Shown here piece after piece: positions 57,048-64,000 of a stretch of 64,000 nucleotides of DNA. Numbering within the stretch: the stretch's first letter is position 1; every line of letters starts with the position of its first letter. A model generated the notes under the pieces. That model was not told the DNA's origin. It ran no database searches and saw nothing but the letters and a program-made list of their open reading frames with translations. Source of the stretch: Glutinoglossum americanum (taxonomy: Eukaryota > Ascomycota > Geoglossomycetes > Geoglossales > Geoglossaceae); contig JAGHQL010000095.1 in the NCBI GenBank assembly GCA_020080175.1, positions 1-64,000 of the forward strand. Direction: 5' to 3'. The translations under genes were made by a program, and so were the position numbers.

Positions 57048-59244
57048 ATGCTTCTTACAATAACCCGAGCCCCCTTAGTGGTTGTCACAGTGTCATCGTT
57101 AGCATTAATTCTCCAGGCTCACGGAGAACCCCTTCACGAACGAGATTTGGTACTCCGTCAAGAGGGCGGTGACTGCGGGACCAATCCGGCCTGGCAAGCC
57201 AATCCTTCGGCCTGGATCGCCGCGGACACGGACAATAAACTTAGGCAATGGTGGCAGCAGGTGTCGTCTGGACCCCACAGCTCGTTTGCCAACGAGTTGG
57301 GAAATCAGTTTGGGAGCCACTTGAACGACTTTAAGTGCGGCATCGGGCGTCAATCTTCGTGTGTTACGCAGGGTTGCTTGGGTGAGTAATTTGCATGGAG
57401 GTGTTCTTTAATAGTATCTCCTTTTCTATCTATCCCAAGGTCATTTGGCGGTGTACGCCAGGTGCCAGAACTCTCGTCAATCTCCGCTCACCATCCAACT
57501 GCATCGCTGACAATTTTCGTGAATCTCAGAGTACCAGAACAATGGTAACGACCCCTGGGCATACCTTGCGGTTCTCGGAGTCGTCAATCTCAATACATTC
57601 TTCAACGCCCTGGTAACGGGCGTCACAAACGGACAGGTTGACTACCAAGGGCTGATAGACGAAATGGCGTTGATGTTCTTCCCTTGGAAGAACCCGCATT
57701 TCGCCCTCGGTGACGCAGCGTTCTGGATCGTCGCGGTAATCACTGCCCTCGCGGCGTTTGGTACCTTCGGGGCCGTTGAACTTGCCGTGGCGCTCGTAGG
57801 TGTTGGCGCATTTGCGGGTGCAGCCATTCAGCAGGTCACGCTAGCTTTGACGCCGTGAGTGTGACCACTCCAATCCTCTCGCCGAGCCTCAGAGATCCGA
57901 CGTCTAACGCGATGGTTGTCTAGCTCGAATGGGTTTGCGTCGGAGACTGCTACGAAGCTCGGAGCTTTCGCTTCGCTGGCTGGGTCGAGCACCCGCAAGG
58001 GCCTCGAGGAATGGGCGAACTCTACCTTCGCCGGGGAACCAGACGCTAAGCAAAACACCATCATGCAAGACCTCCCCTTTTCGAATTTTCAAAAGCTCCT
58101 CCGGGCGTCGCTGATGGTCGATGCTTGCTTCTAGGGACTACTTACAGGGTGGAAGCTATCTTGGAGACAATATCCCGAGCAATAATGATATTGAAGAATT
58201 CTACAAGAAACAGCTGATCTCGCGGACCGTCAACAGCGAATGGAGGCAAGTCTGCATCAGGCTTACCAGAGAACCATCCATACTGACGACTTACCGCAGA
58301 ACTCAAAAGACGTTCATCTACTTTGCCAAAACCGACGACCCCAACGACTCTAATGGTCCTAATGTTACAAAGTACTATTCCGAAGAAGACGGCGGAGTCT
58401 ACTACCTATATCGGTACGTGGAAGATCACATCCTCCAAGGCCATCTCGACAAGCCGTGGGGGCTGGACGCGATAAACGGACCGCATTATAATATCGCCCC
58501 TTCTGTAAGAATTTTTTTCTTTCTTTCTTTCTTTCTTTCATAAAATCAAGAGCATTTATTCCGAGGCGATGCTAACTAAGATTTAGGACATCACAAAGTC
58601 ATCCGCGCTTGCTTGGAGAAGAGCAGGATTCAATTACACGCAGGATATTGCGAAGGATCGGATCCTAGAGTCTATTACCTCCAATGGAACTCTAACACCC
58701 TTCAAAGACGGCGCCGCCTGGGAAGGTTCGTTTGTCTCCTTTGCCCTAAGCTAGGGGCGTTGAACGTGTGGAGCGTTTTGCTGATTGTCCGCGGTAAATT
58801 TAGGGGTGTGGACTATTCCGGTCTGCGACGTGGGTAACCACACAAACTGGAACGTCCAATATGGCGGGAAGAAGAAACACCGCTACGATTACCTGCCTTG
58901 CTGTTGCGGTACGCAAAACCCCTAGATTCAAAAGGCTAGAAAGGGAAGTAGTTGTTAGTCTCTTGCTGACATATCACCCACAAAACAAAGGCCCCGACTG
59001 CAAAGACACCAAGGACTTTGTCAAGGCCGCAAACCTCAAGGGCTTCCAGACGCTCCTCCGCGGATGCAAAGCCCAGCTCAAGGTTGAAGGCATGGATTAC
59101 TCCAAGGTGGACTACGGGTTTGCGTGGAAAAACTCGTTTCCGCTCGCCTTTGCGGCGTGGCATCCCGCGGTGAGGGCGGGAGTGGTTATTGGGATAGTGG
59201 CAGGATCCCTTCTCTTTTTGTGCATATGTGCTCTCGCGGGTTAG
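57048..59244 (+). CDS. Secreted/cell-surface protein, eight exons, DUF7872-like
   Basis: Exons 57048-57381, 57530-57854, 57924-58064, 58135-58245, 58300-58504, 58587-58725, 58804-58908 and 58991-59244 join in phase to 537 aa. A signal peptide (VVVTVSSLALILQAHG) precedes DCGTNPAWQANPSAWIAADT, CGIGRQSSCVTQGCL and EYQNNGNDPWAYLAVLGVVN. A hydrophobic middle (FWIVAVITALAAFGTFGAVE, LAVALVGVGAFAGAAIQQVT) is followed by DYLQGGSYLGDNIPSNNDIE, TQKTFIYFAKTDDPND, VPCDVGNHTNW-like Cys residues (CDVGNHTNW, YLPCCCG) and a final membrane segment AGVVIGIVAGSLLFLCICAL. Ascomycetes have many such proteins of unknown role; the DUF number is from memory. Introns 3 and 4 (58065-58134, 58246-58299) start with GC, not GT. 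Confidence 0.8.
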
Positions 59245-60346
59245 AGAAAAAGGGGGGGTTGTATCTGTGTTTTGAATAGATTTGTGAGCTCTTTTGGGCG
59301 GGTTTGGAGTCACAAGGAGTATTTAGGGGCCTGTGTTTTACTCCCGAGCAAGCAATTAAGGGGGGGGGGGGTTATTTATAGAGAGGGCTATCTGCTCAAA
59401 CATCACGATCCCCCCGGCTAGGTCTTATCTTATTTACACCCTGGGATATAATGGGGAAAAAAAAGGCTGAGGGGCGGTTTCCTACATGCTATGAATCTTT
59501 TTTATTTTTATTTTATTTTATTTTTTCTCCATATCCCACTTACCCGAACGCTACAAAGGGGTTTATGGAAATTTTATCAAAGTAAGAAGAGCACCACGTC
59601 GTTCGACTTCACGCCTAGAGAGAGGGACAGACTCTCGCGAAACAAAAGCAAACCCCTCCAAGCAAGAATCGCCGTTGCAAGCGCAGCGCATACCCCCCCA
59701 TCCACGAGAATAAACCGAGACCCGCGTTGAAAAAATAAAAATAAAAATAAAAATAAAAATAAAGAATAAGAATCGAAAGCTGAGAAAACACCACCACCGC
59801 CCACCCCACCTAGGATTCTTTTCTCTTTCTTCCCCCGACCGAGTCGGCCCTGGTTGGATGCGTATGGAGAGACGAGCGTCGGATAGGGGGACCGCGTGGA
59901 GGATCGCGGGTGTTTGCTGTTTGCGCGTACAGATAGGGACGGGTGCTTTGGGGTGCTGGTTTAAGGGGCTGCCTGGCTGCCCGGACACCGTGGGCTTTGC
60001 GCTGGCCACCCCCCCCGGGCGTGCAGGTCCCCGAAGGCCAGGGTTGTCTTCGGGGCCTGCTGCTGCGGCCTGGCCCCGTGACGCGCGCGCGCTCGCACTC
60101 CCGAGCGCTCTCCTCCTGCCCCTAAGAGCAGCAGCGGGTTTGTCTGCGGTTCGTGTCGTGCCTGCGCACGGACCCGAACACGAGAGCGAAGGAGGAGGGG
60201 AAAAAAAAAAAAAAAAAAGGAAAACCCGGGACGCTTGGGAAAAGGAATATCGGGTGGGATGACATGCGTGTGCGCCGTCCCTAACGACGTCCATCTCACC
60301 GCCGCCTCCGCCGCCTCCTCCTCCTCCTCGACCCTCCTCGCGCACA
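59245..60346. other. Intergenic with simple repeats
   Basis: A G-run lies at 59359-59369, (TTTTA)n at about 59498-59525, (AAAAT)n at about 59727-59762, and poly-A at 60200-60218. A GC-rich part (59940-60180) has frames on both strands that are composition artefacts. The last 100 bp form the probable leader of the GT32 gene and are rich in CTC/CCG triplets. Confidence 0.55.
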
Positions 60347-62274
60347 ATGCGCAAACGCAAACCCCGCACGACCCTCCTCCTGCTCCTCCTCCTCCTCGCC
60401 GCGGCCGCAGCCATCCTCCTCCTCCTCCTCCTCGCCCTCCGCTTCTCCGGCATCGCCACGCTCGCGTCGCTCCTCTTCGAGGACGGGTCGCGCGACCTGG
60501 TGCGGAGGGGGGAGCTGGAGCGGCTGCGGCGGGACGGCGCCGAGGCGCGCATCCCCAGGGTCATCCATCAGACTTTTGCGAGCGAGGAGGTGGGAGGGAG
60601 GTGGGGGTCGGCCCAGGCGACGTGCTTGGAGCTGCATCGTGGGTGGGAGTATATGGTGAGTCTTTTTTTTTTTTTTTAAGGAAAAAAGAGAGAGAGAGTT
60701 GGGCTTGGAGGCCTGGTTCTGGTGGTGGTGGAGAGTTGGGGTTGGGCTTGGAGGGTCGTTCGTGTGTGTCTGGGTCTAGTTCTTCTGGTGGTTGTAGAGG
60801 GTTGGGCTTGGAGGGTCGTTCGTGTGTGTGTCTGGGTCTAGCTCTGGTGGTAATGGCGGCGGTTTTTATTCTTCTTCTTTTCTCTCTCTCTCGGTCTGTT
60901 TCCTAGGCTTTGTTGCCTACCTTTTTCTACTTCTTCTACTTCTTCTACTTCTCATTCTTCTTCTTCTTTTTCGTTCCATCTTCACGTTGGATCACCGTGA
61001 GGCAAGGCGGACTTTTTATATAGCTCACTTTTCCACCCTCCATCTGACCGTCACGTTGGATCACCCCAGGGCTAGACAGAGACACTGCGTCGCTTACTCT
61101 CTTCTCTCCATCTACTCTGTTATCCCGTCGTATTGCCTTTCCGCAAGGCGCACCTTCTAGCTTTACTCTTTCGTTGTAAAAAAAAAAAAACCTCGTGGCT
61201 CACTCTCCCCCCTCCGTCTGTTTTATCATCTCGTTGGACCGCTGCGTCCTAAGACGGACCTTATAGCTAACTTTCTCCAACAGCTCTGGACCGACGCAAA
61301 AGCCCGATACTTCATCGAAAAGGAATACAACTGGTTCCTTGAGACCTACGACAGCTATCCCTATATGATCCAACGCGCGGATGTGATACGCTATTTTGTT
61401 TTGGCGCATTATGGGGGGTTTTATATCGACCTCGATGAAGTATGATACCACCCCTCCCCCCCAGCCAGTCCAATAGCTAGCTAGCGGGCGCCCCAATCCC
61501 TTGCCTTGTCTTGACCTTCGGGTAAATCAGCTAACGGCTCTAAAAGGGCTGCATGCTCCCCCTAGACCCCCTCCTCCCCCTCCCCGCCTTCCTCCGTCTC
61601 ACAACCCCCACCGGGATCTCCAACGACATAATGGGCTCCGCGCCCTCACACCCATTCTTCCTACACGTTATCCGCTCCCTCCAGGCCTACGCCCGCAACT
61701 GGTACGTCCCGTACATAACGGTCATGTACACCACCGGCCCGCTCTTCTTAAGTGTCATGTGGAAGGAGTATATGATGCGTGGAGACTTACGTGAAGACTT
61801 GCGTGGAGGTGGGGAGTTGAGGGTGTTGGGGGTGGTGGAGGGGACATTGGGGGAGGGGAAATGGGGGTTTTGGATGCATGCGCAGGGAGGGGGGAGTAGC
61901 TGGCACTTGGGGGATGCGAGGGTTATTTTTTGGGTGGGTGTTTTTTTTTTCGTTGGTTTTGCTGCGTGGAAGGCGGAATCTCTCCTGCTTGAGTCGGGCC
62001 TTTGGAGCTAACTCCAAGAGTTTGTTAGATGGGCGACCACTGGATACTTGTCACTATCCTCGGCATCCTCCTTACGGCCATCTTCCTCCACTCCTTCTAC
62101 CGCATCTACATACGCCTTTTTTTCTATATGCCCGCCAGGAACTACCGTAAGACTGTCGCCAGATCGCCGGATCTGGGGTGGCTATCACCCCAACAGTTCA
62201 AGCTAATGAATATCTTTTCCTCCTTGTGGTCCTCGTCAAAGAGTTACGAGCGGCTGGAGGAGCGGGTAGAATAG
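60347..62274 (+). CDS. SUR1: Inositolphosphoceramide mannosyltransferase (GT32, Sur1/Csg1-like)
   Basis: Exons 60347-60655, 61284-61439, 61547-61933 and 62029-62274 give 365 aa. Residues 10-38 are a Leu/Ala-rich membrane anchor. IPRVIHQTFASEEVGGRWGS opens the catalytic domain. LWTDAKARYFIEKEYNWFLE, YDSYPYMIQRADVIRYFVLA and HYGGFYIDLDEGC carry the DXD metal/GDP-mannose site (DLD; the usual DDGC is DEGC). Then TGISNDIMGSAPSHPFFLHV and YITVMYTTGPLFLSVMWKEY, and after a Gly-rich insert SSWHLGDARVIFWMGDHWIL with a C-terminal membrane helix. It should add mannose to inositolphosphoceramide in the Golgi; a Csh1-type paralog cannot be excluded. The first intron is 628 bp, four to ten times the local norm, and repeat-built. 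Confidence 0.93.
60656..61283 (+). repeat. 628-bp intron made largely of tandem repeats
   Basis: The 5' half repeats a ~60-bp unit: gttgggcttggagggtcgtt starts at 60741 and 60801, with a partial earlier copy near 60699. A cttctactt/cttcttctt tract (60926-60971) follows. The 3' half repeats a longer unit whose landmarks are cacgttggatcacc (60983, 61052), a diverged atctcgttggacc near 61229, and tagctcac/tagcttta/tagctaac (61021, 61158, 61266). The last of these, agctaac, is a good branch site just before the acceptor aacag. Confidence 0.8.
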
Positions 62275-63006
62275 AATTTGGAACAAGCTAAATGCGTAGA
62301 GAGTATCAATCTCTTTCTTTTTATTGTTGTTCTGGAGCTGGTGGGAGGTGGGGAGTTTTTTTTTCTTTTCTTGGCTGGTTGCATAGATGCGTAGTGTGCT
62401 GGCTGGTGGTGAGGATGATGTCGGCGTCGACGAACGAAACTAATGTCTACAAATGAGATGAGATCTTGTGGCTACTAGATGCGCGTGTCCTGTCCCGGTC
62501 GTCAAGTCGCGCGATTGGCGTTTCAAAATTGGTCGATGAGATTGACGAACTTGACATTTTAAAACTGGTCGCCCCCAATTTGATCGGTCAATGGATTCGG
62601 CGGGTTAATGTCGTATACGGTGTTGTGCTCGATGTAGATCCGGTTGGCCCTTCCTTTCGGCGATTCGGTATGCGTACATAGAGTATGTTTTCTTTCTAGG
62701 ATATAACCGTCGGTCTAGCTAGCTATCGATTTGGACCTTTCGTTGCCCCCTACTAACCCCCCCACCGCCACTCCCACTGGCTTTGTAGTCCCTTCACCAA
62801 CTTCCCCATTTCTTCAGCTTCGTCGCCCCTTTGTCGTCAATTTCGTTCACCTCTCCGCCAACCCCGCCACCCCCTGCACCAGCCTCGCCACGCCCGGCAG
62901 GCAATAGTGGCAGTTATACTGCTTGCTGTCTTTCTATTTCAGCCAGCGGTTTTCCGACGGAACCTAAAGGGACAAGCTCCCGGAAATAGATGCGACGTTA
63001 GCCTTC
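62275..63006. other. Intergenic, nothing recognised
   Basis: This lies between the 3' ends of the GT32 and HET genes, which converge. A C-rich patch (about 62740-62890) has no credible frame. Confidence 0.5.
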
Positions 63007-64000
63007 TCACCAAAGTTCAAATTCCTTCTCCTGCAAGCCAGCCTCTCCATCTTGGTATTGGCGCATTATCTCTCCGTTCATCCAATCGTGGACGTAAGCC
63101 TCTCCGACGAGCAAATGATGGTCTCCATCCTCTCGTAGCACATGTACCACGCTCCCCCCAAAGAGCACGCACAACAGATCCCCCGCCTGCACATCGGGAG
63201 GCCCGGTGCCGAATTGGCCTTTGATCGTGGTGAGAAAGCAGCGGTGCATCATCTTCACGATGCTGTATTCGAGATAAGGTACCACCTCCCGTGCCTGGCT
63301 GGACGAGAGGCTGCTCATTTTCACCCCCGTGCGTGATCGCTCAGACATGACTCGGTACATGTCTCTGAAATCGTCTGGGGCGGGAGGCCCAGCAAACTGC
63401 GATCCGTCCTCGACGAGTGTACGCCAGATGCGGTCCTCGATCTCCGCATTTTCGCTGGCAGGGTCGTGAAGGTATCCTTCTCGGCGTGTCACGGCCTGGA
63501 GCGCAGCGTCCTGGAAATCCTGAGTGCAGAGGAGCTTTGTTGCTAGCTCGGGCCTTGACTCGAATGGCCCTATGCACGCACTGACTCTATCGACTTCGAG
63601 GCCTCTGATTTTAATGGTTTTGTGGTTGGTAGAGAATTGCACGTGGGGTTTCGAGTCGCCTGAAGCATAGAAGGGGCGGACGCGGTGCCATGAATCGTTG
63701 GGGAACTCGCCAGTCGAGATTTGTGGCACCCAGGAGGGGGTTTGGTGCCTACTGGTACGGTAGGCGTGAAGGGGGTTTAGATTTTCCTCGGTCTGGATCA
63801 GATGCTCTACAAGTTCTGCGTTCAATTGCTCCAACGGCTTCGAGTAATCTGGAACTAGCGCGACCTGGTCTCGCTCTTTCGCCAGCCCCAGTATGCCGTA
63901 TAGCCTATCGCGCGGATCCGTTGCGCAGTATGACCCCGAACGCTTTAGCAGCCGAATCAGCTCCAGTGGCCCCTTTTGGAATTCGAACATTGTGTTTGCG
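63007..64000 (-). CDS. HET-domain (heterokaryon incompatibility) protein, 5' end beyond window
   Basis: The frame runs from the window edge to a stop at 63007, 327 codons from the first visible Met at 63990, which is likely internal. CATDPRDRLYGILGLAKERD then ALVPDYSKP is the hallmark downstream of the HET domain core (usually WxRxWxxQE followed by DxxDxIYALLG). PSWVPQISTGEF fits the PSWVPDW motif. The C-terminal part CFLTTIKGQFGTGPPDVQAG then DLLCVLFGGSVVHVLREDGD and YVHDWMNGEIM is the usual end of these proteins. HET proteins trigger cell death on fusion of unlike individuals or act in innate-immunity-like responses; the specific partner is not predictable. The N-terminal HET motif lies outside the window. 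Confidence 0.9.
   Translation of the reverse strand, partial: ANTMFEFQKGPLELIRLLKRSGSYCATDPRDRLYGILGLAKERDQVALVPDYSKPLEQLNAELVEHLIQTEENLNPLHAYRTSRHQTPSWVPQISTGEFPNDSWHRVRPFYASGDSKPHVQFSTNHKTIKIRGLEVDRVSACIGPFESRPELATKLLCTQDFQDAALQAVTRREGYLHDPASENAEIEDRIWRTLVEDGSQFAGPPAPDDFRDMYRVMSERSRTGVKMSSLSSSQAREVVPYLEYSIVKMMHRCFLTTIKGQFGTGPPDVQAGDLLCVLFGGSVVHVLREDGDHHLLVGEAYVHDWMNGEIMRQYQDGEAGLQEKEFELW

Noticed and set aside
59563-60564. 333-codon minus-strand frame
   Set aside because: Its product is low-complexity Arg/Gly from CTC/CCG triplets and it overlaps the first exon of the GT32 gene.
60235-60906. 223-codon plus-strand frame
   Set aside because: It is a second frame over exon 1 and the repeat-filled first intron of the GT32 gene.

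Overview
The window is nuclear DNA of a filamentous ascomycete, most likely Pezizomycotina. Its protein-coding genes are split by short introns (mostly 53 to 150 bp, nearly all GT-AG). It also holds families typical of this group: a HET-domain protein, a fungal PD-(D/E)XK nuclease-like protein, AIM11, the kinetochore protein Sos7 and a telobox protein. I could not fix the class or genus. Exon models were derived by hand, and the reading phase was checked across every junction of the multi-exon genes.

Layout. 0.66-2.2 kb: pantothenate kinase, followed by an intron-containing tRNA-Arg(UCU). 3.1-4.7 kb: PD-(D/E)XK-like protein. 4.7-7.3 kb: gene-poor DNA with decayed repeats. 7.4-9.5 kb: a 718-aa disordered protein with 70-aa tandem repeats and a minisatellite just upstream. 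10.9-11.4 kb: AIM11 with a duplicated 3' end. 11.4-15.0 kb: gene-poor, crowded with simple repeats. 15.0-17.4 kb: MFS transporter. 18.5-19.7 kb: phosphopantothenate-cysteine ligase. 20.8-22.3 kb: unknown protein. 24.6-25.9 kb: RS-rich splicing-type protein. 26.4-27.8 kb: secreted ASKHA-fold-like protein. 28-28.8 kb: very AT-rich island. 29-30 kb: Sos7. 30.7-31.2 kb: BED-finger ORF. 32.8-34.4 kb: CPSF6-like RNA-binding protein. 35.5-35.9 kb: Sec61 gamma. 36.4-38.8 kb: DCAF11-type WD40 protein. 39.2-39.7 kb: small unknown protein. 40.7-41.6 kb: 2-Cys peroxiredoxin. 42.6-44.2 kb: decayed gene with an inverted duplication. 45.4-47.2 kb: GDT1. 47.8-51.5 kb: telobox protein. 51.9-52.9 kb: CENP-O. 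53.3-55.7 kb: acetyl-CoA transporter. 57.0-59.2 kb: eight-exon secreted protein with two apparent GC-AG introns. 60.3-62.3 kb: GT32 inositolphosphoceramide mannosyltransferase. 63.0 kb to the edge: HET protein.

How the genes work together. Most are unrelated housekeeping genes. Two themes recur. Coenzyme A: the first step of CoA synthesis (pantothenate kinase), the second (PPCS) and an acetyl-CoA transporter all lie within 55 kb. Chromosome segregation and ends: Sos7, CENP-O and a telobox DNA-binding protein. These are spread out on both strands and look like loose linkage, not a cluster. I found no secondary-metabolite cluster, CRISPR array or clearly new system. The most unusual signals are the paired GC-AG introns, the intron made of repeats in the GT32 gene, the foldback at 24.1 kb, the 70-aa repeat protein and the self-inverted decayed gene at 42.5-44.2 kb.
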